DNA of 64,000 nucleotides from NCBI RefSeq assembly GCF_014639155.1, contig NZ_BMFT01000003.1:124001-188000 (forward strand), written 5' to 3'. The translations under genes and the position numbers were made by a program. Each line of letters starts with the position of its first letter. Position 1 is the first letter of the stretch. Below the pieces are notes generated by a model. It had not been told where the DNA came from. It saw nothing but the letters and a program-made list of their open reading frames with translations, and did not search any database. This DNA is from Paenibacillus segetis. Lineage in GTDB: Bacteria > Bacillota > Bacilli > Paenibacillales > Paenibacillaceae. This document shows positions 17,055 to 27,700 of the stretch, piece by piece.

Positions 17055-18467
17055 TTAATCACGAGGTGGCTTATTCTTGAGCCACTTTGGAGCCCCTTTG
17101 TTCTTTCGATCTAAGATGCTATCCTTCTTGCGTTGGCCAGAAGGCGTTGTGTTACGTGTAGTGTTAGATGGAGTAGTACGCGATTTAGCTGGCTTTCCTG
17201 CAGGGCGAACGACTGAAGTACTAGCACCTTCTGCCTTTCTAGCAGAACCTGTTCCATTCGTTTTCCCCCGTAAACTTGCTCTTGCTTTATCGCCAATATT
17301 TCTTAAATTCTTATCAGGACCTGATATACTTGCCGATTCCATAACTTTTCCGCCATACATGCTCAAAGATGTGATCTCAATACCTAGCTCCTTGGAGAAT
17401 TTACGCATAATAAACTCTTCCTTTGGTGTGACGATCGACACAGCTAATCCTTTGCGTCCCATCCGCCCTGTTCGACCGGATCGATGTACATAATGCTCGG
17501 CATCAATTGGTGGGTCCAGATTAACGATCAAGGCCAAATCCTCGATATCCAAGCCACGTGCCGCCACATCACTAGCAACGAGCACCTTATGCTTTCCATC
17601 ACGGAAGCGTTGAAGTGTCAGGCTTCTCGCCGTTTTATCCGCATCGCCATAAAGTGCTCCCGCACTCAAACCGACATGATTCATTTTTGCCTCTACTTCA
17701 GCAATATTAGCCGTACTGTTAATGAATACTATCGTTCTTGCGAGATTATAGTGACGAATAACGCGCCGTAAAGTATCGATTTTATCCCGTTCATCGCAGA
17801 TAAAATAGGCATGTTCAAGACTTTTCGAAGTTCGCTGATCAGGTTCAATGCCAACTACGACCTGATCCTTCATCTCGCGATCAGCAAGCGCCCTAATTTC
17901 CGGATTAATCGTCGCCGACAGGAACATAAGCTGCCGTTCACGAAGCGTTCCGCGTAATATATGCTCGAGTTCCGCTGTGCCACCAAGCTGAAACATCTGA
18001 TCCACTTCATCCACTACGACCGTACGCACCGTGTGCAGCTTCAGTTTACGTAGAGCTACAATTTCACGGATTCTCCCCGGCGTACCAACTACCAATTGAG
18101 GGTGTGATCTTAACCGCTCTAGCTGTCGTTTGATCGCTGCCCCACCAATGAGGGCTTGGACTTGTATACCCAATGCTTCTCCATATTTCTCTGCTTCCCT
18201 TAGGATCTGGATCGCCAGCTCCTGAGTTGGTGCCAGTACAAGCCCCTGCAGCGTCTTCTCCTCAGGATTTATTCTCTGTAACAAAGGTAGAAGATACGCT
18301 AGTGTCTTCCCAGTTCCCGTCTGAGACTGGGCTAGTACATCTCGACCTTCCAATGCGGCAGGTATGCTCTCCGATTGAACAGGTGACGGATCAGTAATCC
18401 CGTAATCCGCCAGTTTCGAGGTAAGCTGCTCGTTGATTCCGAGTCCAGCAAAAGTAATCTTAGTCAT
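17055..18467 (-). CDS. DEAD-box-family RNA helicase (DEVD variant)
   Basis: The 470-residue ATP-dependent RNA helicase has all core motifs. They are the Q motif (LGINEQLTSKLADYGITDPS), motif I AQSQTGTGKT, motif Ia/Ib (APTQELA, GTPGR), motif II VVDEVDQM, motif III SAT, motif V ARGLDIEDL and motif VI HRSGRTGRMG. Motif II reads DEVD instead of DEAD, which keeps the catalytic D-E pair. After about residue 370 comes a low-complexity basic, Ser/Thr-rich tail ending near NKGAPKWLKNKPPRD, a likely RNA-binding tail. A 165-bp inverted-repeat element lies upstream. Role is probably ribosome assembly or cold adaptation; which paralogue it is cannot be decided. Confidence 0.88.
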   Translation of the reverse strand: MTKITFAGLGINEQLTSKLADYGITDPSPVQSESIPAALEGRDVLAQSQTGTGKTLAYLLPLLQRINPEEKTLQGLVLAPTQELAIQILREAEKYGEALGIQVQALIGGAAIKRQLERLRSHPQLVVGTPGRIREIVALRKLKLHTVRTVVVDEVDQMFQLGGTAELEHILRGTLRERQLMFLSATINPEIRALADREMKDQVVVGIEPDQRTSKSLEHAYFICDERDKIDTLRRVIRHYNLARTIVFINSTANIAEVEAKMNHVGLSAGALYGDADKTARSLTLQRFRDGKHKVLVASDVAARGLDIEDLALIVNLDPPIDAEHYVHRSGRTGRMGRKGLAVSIVTPKEEFIMRKFSKELGIEITSLSMYGGKVMESASISGPDKNLRNIGDKARASLRGKTNGTGSARKAEGASTSVVRPAGKPAKSRTTPSNTTRNTTPSGQRKKDSILDRKNKGAPKWLKNKPPRD

Positions 18468-18866
18468 TTTTTATATTCATCCTTTATTTCTTAGTAGAAG
18501 CGTAGTGTCAGTAATAAGTACACAAGCTTAATCTCTTCTTCCCGCCCCACTTCTATAAGTGCGGTGAGTAAGTAACGAAGAGGAAATTTGGAGCTGGAGA
18601 AGCGAACGCGTTCGCCTTTATCCTCAGATTTCATCCGCTATGGCGGTATACAATCAAGAAATCTGAGGATAACAGCGATCGAAGGCCCAAATGTTCCTCA
18701 TAGTTACTTTTTTTTCACCGCACGCACAGAAATCATTATTTTCATTATATGTCATAAACCCAAGCGACACCAAACGATTATCCGAAATAACAAGAGACAA
18801 CAAATAGACTGAGCAAAAAGGATACTCCCCATGCCCAGTCTATTCTCAAAAAAATATTCTAAAAGT
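18468..18866. other. intergenic region with repeat element
   Basis: About 400 bases between the helicase start and the end of the flavoprotein gene. It holds the inverted-repeat element at 18559-18723. It also has a weaker hairpin, AATAGACTG against CAGTCTATT, at 18803-18844 that may end the flavoprotein transcript. Nothing else is recognised. Confidence 0.6.
18559..18723. repeat. 165-bp nested inverted-repeat element (MITE-like or structured RNA)
   Basis: Outer arms GTGCGGTGA and TCACCGCAC bound the element. Inside them AGTAAC and GAGGAA pair with GTTACT and TTCCTC. A perfect 13-bp inner stem TATCCTCAGATTT (18619-18631) pairs with AAATCTGAGGATA (18659-18671) around a 27-base loop. A separate perfect 14-bp palindrome GCGAACGCGTTCGC lies at 18602-18615. 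The whole folds back on itself with no coding capacity. It looks like a dispersed palindromic element; a structured transcript is the alternative. Confidence 0.65.
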
Positions 18867-20708
<1,842 letters not shown>

Positions 20709-20820
20709 TTATAGGCGATAGATTTCCAAAAGTATTTGCACATTTCAGTTTTTATTTATACATTTTGGACAAGTGATCGTTATCATTTGAAGATGAAGTA
20801 CAACATGGTGTAATAAAGAT

Positions 20821-22425
20821 ATGAACTCTATACAACGTAAAATCACGTTTTATGCTGGAGGTTGTTTTCTCTTACTATTTTTCACATTATCAGGTGCCAT
20901 TTACTTAGAGATGGAGAGAACGGTTGTTCCACTCAATGAATCTCTGACACAACAAATCGTCAATGCCCGAAGCGAACAAATATCTTATTGGTTTCAACAA
21001 AGAACCGGAGAAATAGAAATGCTTGCCAAACTAGCGGCAGATCATCACTGGACTCGGGATGATCTGCTAGTCGAAAGTCGTAAGCTAGAACAAAGACGCA
21101 GTCAGGACTATGAGTCTATTCGGATCGTTGATCTAAATGGAGACTCTTGGGCATCCGATGGCAAGTCTTTCTCTATATTAGAGCGAGACTATTATAAAGA
21201 GCTTATTTCGTCCAAAGCTCCCTATGTTGTTAGTAATGTTATCGTTTCCCATGCAAATGAAGCAGAGATTGTCGTTATTCTATACCGTGTTGAACCACTT
21301 GCAAATGAGGATGTAGCCTACATTGCCGCCGCTGTACCCATCGGTAAAATGAAAGAAATCGCCCAAGAAATCTTAGTCTATGACGGCAAAGGATCGCTTA
21401 TAGTAAATTCCAAGACTCCAGACTCTGAGGACTCTAGAACTAACATGTCAACCTTTACAGCTTCAATCGATGGAGTTCCAGGCTGGAAACTCAACTTCCA
21501 AGTGCCGAAAGCTCAACTTTCCCAGGGTATGAGAAAGACCCAATGGTCCGCCCTTATGGTCGGGAGCGTCGTTGGTATCTTCTTCTTGATTCTCGTCAAA
21601 CTACTGGGCTCATCCATCGTGAAGCCAATACAAATGTTAAGTCAATTGATGAGACAAGTGGAAAGCGGCGATTGGAGCGTTCGTTCCAACAATCAGCGAC
21701 GAGATGAAATTGGAGAGTTAGGGCGTAGCTTCAATCAAATGCTCATTAATCTATATGAATCCGAACAAGAGAAGAAGGAAATGGAACTACAGATGATTCA
21801 CGAACAGATTAAACCCCATTTTCTGTACAATACACTGGATACGATTCAATGGATGGCTGCAAGCCATGAGGCAAACGATGTGGTAGACATTGTGGAATCC
21901 CTTAGTACCTACTTCCGCCTAGGGCTTGGCAGTGGCAGCCAATTTGCAACACTGGAGCAAGAATTTCAGCATGTCGAGAGCTATTTAAACATCCAGTGTG
22001 TTCGATATGAAGATATTCTGGAGTACGAACTGCGCTATGATGAGCAGTTGGAACAGCAACAAATCATTCGGTTCATTTTACAACCACTCGTTGAAAATGC
22101 GATTTATCACGGAATAAAGCCACTGACGGACCAGAAAAGTAAAATATCAATTCATGCATATGAACAAGGGGATCAACTGATAATCACAGTTGAGAATAAC
22201 GGAGTCGACATTCCTGAATCCCGGCTAGCGTCAATTCAGGAGACCGTGCGAAATGGAAAAGAGGGCAGAAATGAAGCGATCGGTTTTGGTCTCTATAGTG
22301 TCAGCCATCGTATCCGACTAGCGTACGGCGATCTCTATGGTTTAAAGATAAGCAGCGAGCAGGGGATAACACGTATGACATTAAATATGCCACTTGGAGG
22401 TGAGAAATCATGTGGCAAGTTCTAA
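20821..22425 (+). CDS. sensor histidine kinase (YesM/LytS type)
   Basis: The 534-residue membrane kinase has one N-terminal helix (about 8-28), an extracellular dCache-like sensor (30-235) and a second helix (VGSVVGIFFLILVKLLG, about 240-258). A HAMP domain follows (SSIVKPIQMLSQLMRQVESG). The His_kinase domain has IHEQIKPHFLYNTLDTIQWM (phosphoaccepting His), and the HATPase has LVENAIYHG and GFGLYSV. It overlaps the response regulator by 16 bases. Being divergent from the exported flavoprotein gene, it may sense that enzyme's substrate; this is inference. The ribosome site before the ATG at 20821 is weak. Confidence 0.88.
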   Translation: MNSIQRKITFYAGGCFLLLFFTLSGAIYLEMERTVVPLNESLTQQIVNARSEQISYWFQQRTGEIEMLAKLAADHHWTRDDLLVESRKLEQRRSQDYESIRIVDLNGDSWASDGKSFSILERDYYKELISSKAPYVVSNVIVSHANEAEIVVILYRVEPLANEDVAYIAAAVPIGKMKEIAQEILVYDGKGSLIVNSKTPDSEDSRTNMSTFTASIDGVPGWKLNFQVPKAQLSQGMRKTQWSALMVGSVVGIFFLILVKLLGSSIVKPIQMLSQLMRQVESGDWSVRSNNQRRDEIGELGRSFNQMLINLYESEQEKKEMELQMIHEQIKPHFLYNTLDTIQWMAASHEANDVVDIVESLSTYFRLGLGSGSQFATLEQEFQHVESYLNIQCVRYEDILEYELRYDEQLEQQQIIRFILQPLVENAIYHGIKPLTDQKSKISIHAYEQGDQLIITVENNGVDIPESRLASIQETVRNGKEGRNEAIGFGLYSVSHRIRLAYGDLYGLKISSEQGITRMTLNMPLGGEKSCGKF

Positions 22426-23195
22426 TCATGGATGACGAGAAAATTATCCGTAAAGGCTTACGGAAATATATTCAAGAGAGTCGGCTACCTTTTGAAGCAT
22501 CTGGAGAAGCAAGGAACGCTACTGAAGCACTGTCACTAATCGAGCAAACTACACCACATATTTTATTAGCAGATATTAACATGCCCGGTTTGAATGGTCT
22601 TGATCTAATCCAGCTTGTCATGAGGCGATATCCGGAATTGGTCGTAGTGATCATCAGTGGATATGATCATTTTGAATATGCACGAAGAGCATTGCAATTG
22701 CATGCTTATGATTACTTACTGAAGCCGGTACCCAAGAGCGATCTGAACCGAATGCTGGCAAAGCTAAACGACCACTTAAGTAAACTTTATCCGGACTTAG
22801 TTACAAAGGTCGAGAAGGATATAACATTAGAATTTTTTTCAGAACCCTCTAATCTCTCGCCAATTATGGATAAGGTAATAGATTATATCAATCAAAATTA
22901 CACTGATCCTGAACTGGCTGTACCTAATGTCGCAGAATTATTTCACATGAATTCAAATTATTTAAGTAAACGAATGAAACAAGAGGTTGGGGCATCTTTT
23001 TTAGAGTACTTGACAGAGCTCCGCATCTCAAAAGCAAAGGAAATATTAGATGATTCTATGCAAAATATCAAAATCGGCGATTTGGCGATCAAAGTAGGTT
23101 ATACGAATCAATATTATTTCAGTCGCCTATTCAAAAGCCGAGTAGGTATATGTCCAGTAGATTATAAAAATGCCAATGGTCAATGCCGCGCCTAA
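22410..23195 (+). CDS. response regulator with AraC-type DNA-binding domain (YesN-like)
   Basis: The 261-residue protein has a receiver domain (2-120) with the acidic pair DDEK, phospho-Asp in LLADINMPGLNG and Lys in YLLKPV. A short linker follows. The C-terminal HTH_18 domain runs from about 150 to 258: VPNVAELFHMNSNYLSKRMK and IGDLAIKVGYTNQYYFSRLF, ending GICPVDYK. GGAGG stands 8 bases before the ATG inside the kinase gene. It is the partner of the upstream kinase and plausibly controls the divergent flavoprotein gene. Confidence 0.9.
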   Translation: MWQVLIMDDEKIIRKGLRKYIQESRLPFEASGEARNATEALSLIEQTTPHILLADINMPGLNGLDLIQLVMRRYPELVVVIISGYDHFEYARRALQLHAYDYLLKPVPKSDLNRMLAKLNDHLSKLYPDLVTKVEKDITLEFFSEPSNLSPIMDKVIDYINQNYTDPELAVPNVAELFHMNSNYLSKRMKQEVGASFLEYLTELRISKAKEILDDSMQNIKIGDLAIKVGYTNQYYFSRLFKSRVGICPVDYKNANGQCRA

Positions 23196-23211
23196 CTGTA
23201 TGTAAATAAGA

Positions 23212-23240
23212 AAATAACCCGCCTTCATGGCGGGTTATTT
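23212..23240. terminator. bidirectional terminator overlapping an SDR stop codon
   Basis: AAATAACCCGCC pairs with GGCGGGTTATTT around TTCAT. The convergent SDR gene's stop codon (23235-23237) lies inside the right arm, so the hairpin serves both genes. Confidence 0.9.
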
Positions 23241-24011
23241 CTTATTCAACATGCGATAGCTTAAACGATCGGCCAGACGCGGAAATAACTGATACAACTT
23301 AGCGCCTACCCCAGCGATCCAGGGCAGATTAATCTCCGTCGTTCCTTTATCAAGTGCTGATACCATGGCTTTAGCCACCCGTTCAGGCTTCATCATGAAC
23401 CATTTCACATTTTTGACGTAATGACCTTCAGGATCTGCCACAGTGAAGAATGGCGTATCAATCGGTCCAGGGTTTATCGTAGACACCGTAATTCCATCAG
23501 CCCGCACCTCTTGGCGAAGTGCACTGCTAAAACCTAACACCGCATGCTTTGTCGCTGTATAAGCCGTTGATTTGGACGTTCCGATCTTCCCCGCTATCGA
23601 AGCAACATTAACGATCCGGCCCGAACGCGCCTTCTTCATATATGGAAGCACCGCTTTGGTGCATCGAACCATACCTAAGTAATTCACGTTCATCATATCT
23701 GAGAATTCATGCAGTGGCATGTCATCACAATATTCAAATTTCCCGTAACCGGCATTATTCAGAAGGCAATCAATCCGTCCAAACTCCAAATAAATTTGGT
23801 TGAATCCGACCTCCACCGAGTTATCATTCCCTACATCCAGTTCAATTACCTTATAGGGTCCGTGCATTCCTGAACCAATAGTCTCTAGCTTATCAACTGA
23901 CCGAGCAGCCAGTACCACGATTGCTCCGCGTTCCGATAGCATCTGAGCTGTCAGAGCACCAATCCCGCTAGAAGCACCCGTAACAACAATAACTTGTCCG
24001 TTCAATGACAT
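23235..24011 (-). CDS. short-chain dehydrogenase/reductase
   Basis: A classical SDR of 258 residues. It has TGASSGIGALTAQ (cofactor-binding T-G-x3-G-x-G), NNAGYG, catalytic Ser in NVASIAGKIG, and the Y-x3-K pair in AYTATKHAVLGF. PGPIDTPF follows the active site. The NAD versus NADP choice is not obvious, although the Arg after the second strand (LAARSVDKL) favours NADPH. ATG at 24011 is preferred to the GTG two codons earlier, since AGGAGGG is 9 bases from the ATG but only about 3 from the GTG. Substrate unknown. Confidence 0.88.
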   Translation of the reverse strand: MSLNGQVIVVTGASSGIGALTAQMLSERGAIVVLAARSVDKLETIGSGMHGPYKVIELDVGNDNSVEVGFNQIYLEFGRIDCLLNNAGYGKFEYCDDMPLHEFSDMMNVNYLGMVRCTKAVLPYMKKARSGRIVNVASIAGKIGTSKSTAYTATKHAVLGFSSALRQEVRADGITVSTINPGPIDTPFFTVADPEGHYVKNVKWFMMKPERVAKAMVSALDKGTTEINLPWIAGVGAKLYQLFPRLADRLSYRMLNKK

Positions 24012-24040
24012 AATCACAGTCCCTCCTAATCATTCTCATT

Positions 24041-24493
24041 TTAGGAGATCATGACCTGGATGTCTAGTTCCCCAATACCTTCCATCATTAGAGGGATACA
24101 GAGCGCCTTACCTGGTGAGTGTTCCATCGATGCAATCTTAATCTGCGGTGGTGTAATATCCACTACAAAGCCTTGACTCGAAAGAATTGTACTTGCGTTA
24201 CCACTGATCATATTGCTGAGCTCCGAAATAGCACTTTGTCCCATCTCATCCATTTCTGTCAGCACAAATCCACCCATCATGGCAGATACAATGCGTAAAG
24301 CAACCTTCTCATGTATCTCAAACACTACCATGCCGGTAAAATGACCTGACATTCCGATTTGTATCCATATATGATCTTGTCCCGGAATAATATCTTTAAC
24401 CCCGAGACTCCCAATTGAAGGGGATATTTGTATAACCTGTTCAATAACAGAACGAGCGGATTCAAGAAAAGGATTAATTACTTCTGCTTTCAC
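24041..24493 (-). CDS. CheX-like chemotaxis phosphatase
   Basis: This 150-residue single-domain protein is of the CheC/CheX/FliY phosphatase superfamily. The conserved motif appears as ISELSNMISGNASTIL (about 89-104), with the E-x2-N pair that acts on CheY-phosphate. MSGHFTGMVVFEI and the ending LDIQVMI also match CheX. It starts at a GTG 7 bases after AAAGGAGAG. No chemotaxis gene is nearby, so it is a stand-alone regulator, either of motility or of another receiver protein. Confidence 0.8.
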   Translation of the reverse strand: MKAEVINPFLESARSVIEQVIQISPSIGSLGVKDIIPGQDHIWIQIGMSGHFTGMVVFEIHEKVALRIVSAMMGGFVLTEMDEMGQSAISELSNMISGNASTILSSQGFVVDITPPQIKIASMEHSPGKALCIPLMMEGIGELDIQVMIS

Positions 24494-24650
24494 AATTTCG
24501 CTCTCCTTTACACTAGGAAGTAAAATTTTTAATACAAAAGTCCCATCTTTTGGCTAAAACACATTATACTTTATTCCTATTAATAAGTCATTATTTAATA
24601 TATCAGGTGATTAGCCTCAGTCTTTGGAAGTGCTCATCCCTAGCGTATGC

Positions 24651-24708
24651 AAAATAAGGGTTATCCTGGAGTAGCTTGTCAAACCGCCCTCAGAAGAACC
24701 CTTATTTT
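24651..24708. terminator. terminator-like long-loop hairpin
   Basis: Perfect 12-bp arms AAAATAAGGGTT and AACCCTTATTTT enclose a 34-base loop, just after the stop of the giant SLH protein gene. Confidence 0.65.
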
Positions 24709-24725
24709 TATACATACTTTACGTA

Positions 24726-27700
24726 CTAATTACTCATATTCTCCAACATGTTTAATAAGACGGTTACAGCTTCTGCTCTTGTTGTTTGGGTACTCGGATG
24801 AAATTCGTTTGTTCCTGTACCTTCTATTAGACCGAGTTTCTTCAATGATTCCACGGCACCTTTTGCCCATAATGGAATGTTTGGGTCATCCTTAAAGGAC
24901 GTAGGGATATTAGATTCGGTAGGAAGCTCAAGTGCATTAGCGATCATCGTTGCCATCTCAGAACGTGTTATTACCGCATTCGGACGGAAGGATCCGTCCC
25001 CATAACCTTTAATAATTCCTGTCTGTACGGCTTGTGCAATTGCTTTCTGTGCCCAGGCTCCGATCTTAGTAGAATCCGTGAAAGACAGCTCAGTGCCTGC
25101 TCCTTGTGGCTGTAGTACATTCATCAGCATCACCACGAATTCCGCACGAGTCACCGCGTTACCTGGCTTAAATGTACCATCAAGATAGCCTTGAACAATT
25201 CCACTGCTAACCGATTGTCGAATCGTTGCTTCAGCCCAGTGTCCCGCAATATCGCTAAAGCTAACTTCCGGTACGATGTCTGTTGATTGTTCAGTTACCG
25301 GTAAACCCGAAGCTTTGTCTACAATGAGTACCGCATACTTCGTGAAATGATTGACATCCACGGAAATTCGATTCCCGTTTATCTTACTGCCTTCGACTTT
25401 CATCCATGCTTTCTTCACTTCATCATAATAGAAGACAGCCACCGTTCGATCGCTCTTCAAGTGAGCCGGATCAAATACAAAGGTCAATGTTACCGGTTTA
25501 TTGAAGTTCTGTTTGAAGTTTTTCAGCATCTCAAATACAGGGCTGGCCAGAATCTCTTTGTTCGTTAATAGGCCATCGGTATTTAATACTCTGGTAATAG
25601 ATAGTTTCAATTCTTCGAGAGAAGCACCCGCCGGAATTGAGATCACAATATCACTTCCCAAAGAAACTACGCCTGATTGACCTTGGAGGAGCGTTAATTT
25701 ACCATCAGTTGCAGTAACGGTGTTAACCGTTGGTGTTGTTGTTGAACTACCGCTGCCATTACCTGTATTGCCGTTGCTTCCAGTGTTTCCATTATTATTA
25801 TTATTATTATTATTGTCACCGCCACCTACAGCTTGTCTTGTAACTGCAACAGTATACGTTTTGGTTGTTGTTCCATCTTGAGCTGTCACGACGAAGTCGA
25901 TTACGTTTACCCCAGTAGAAAGGGCAATTGATTTAGATGAACCATTTGTGTAGGTTATCCCCTTAATCTTGATTGTCGCTTTACTGTCGAGTGACGATGC
26001 TGTCACATGAATAGATGACACGTCACTGCTTACCGATGCAGTGTAGCTAAGCTTGTTCTCATCAAACTCAGGGGATAACTTACCTGCGTCTAATGTTAAT
26101 CCATTCAAGCTTGCCACATCAATTAATCTACCGTTAATTAGATCCGACTTCATTAGTTCATAATCAGACTTGACCTGACGGTAGTAATCCTCGCCAAGAT
26201 TGAGAAGTGATGTTTGGAAGTCATTCCAGACATCGCTATCATTAAAAACTTGATCTAGTACACTCTGCTCAAACGTATCGCCACCGTATTCAGCCGAACG
26301 CGCGTGAGCATAAGCATACGATTTGGCAATATAACTCACATAATCCGCGAGGTTATCTTTTGTTTTAAACGTACCTCCAGATGCATCCTCGTAATCCCCT
26401 TTGTATGGCGATATTTTGTGAACAAAGAAGGAGCGGGTATCACTATTAAAATATCCAAGGAAGTCCTCTGCATCTAGCGATAACTTTTCGTATGCCGTTT
26501 TGATTCTAGCACCATCTCCACCAGGGAAGCTATCATAAGGAGTTGTTTGTGCCCCGTCCGGATTCTCGAACATGTCTGGCTTAAATGATTGTTTAACATC
26601 CAAAATGAGATCATCATCATGGCTTACCGTTGGGCCTTCAATCAGTACATTATACCTTTGAGATCCAATGCTACCAAGCCCTTGATAGATACGAACGGCA
26701 ACATCCTTTATCGCAAAATAATTAGTATTCTCTGCAAGCTTCGCACTTACAAAATCAGGTGATAACGTATCTACATACTGTCGCCAATTCAATTCAACTT
26801 CTGCTCTTTCTGCAGCCGTCGGCTCGCGATATTTATCCGGTTTGCCTGCGACGTTAAATACACCTGTCGAATGCTTACCATCCACAGTAGGTACAGTCCA
26901 TTTAATTAATTGATCCAGCTGTGTCTTTTTCGCCAGCTTGTTCATCACAGTCTTAGTGAATCCGTCACTTATATGTTTCGTATCTAACTTCGTTGCCGAA
27001 GTATTCTTGTCATTGTTACCAACCAATGATTGAAGCGACAACATATATTCATTCAACATGTCTTTGGCCATATTTCGAATTTCTGCATCCGAAACGTTCT
27101 TCAGCATATCTGGGTCTGCGTCACGAGTTAAATACAAACTCGAAGTCATCCGCAGCAAATCCAGATAGAACGGCGCAATATACGCCCCATCGAAGTCATT
27201 TAAATCAAAAATTATATTTCCAAACTTATCGTCGTAAAAGCCAACATTCGCAACATGCGCGTCGCCTTCAATCCATGTCTTAACATTGGTTAGATTCTTC
27301 CAATTATCCGGAAGAGGAATAACTTCACCCAAATCCTGATACAACAGATAAGGAGCTCCACGGTAAAATGCGGCTCCCGTAGCTGCCATCCCATCCGTAC
27401 CGTACTTATAGTTCTTGGTAACTGGATCATTATAGTACGAGTTGGCTTCCTTAATTCGCTGCGTCAGGGTTGCTTTACGCGCTGCATCCGACTGAACTGG
27501 AGTCTTATACCGATCTAATGTTACACCTGTAATCGGATCGGAGTCTAGCGAGGCCCCTGAGACAACAGCGGAAGCCTTCAAAGTAACGGTTAGAGGAAGC
27601 GCCTCCGTCACTGCTGAGAGGCTTATTCCACTTATTGTAAAAGTAACTGTGTTTGTTACCGTGTCTCCAGATACTTGAACAGATAATCCGTTTGGCAAAC

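Noticed and set aside
25791-25814. Possible CRISPR or tandem array
   Set aside because: It is a simple trinucleotide run coding for Asn, with no spacers or cas genes anywhere in the window.
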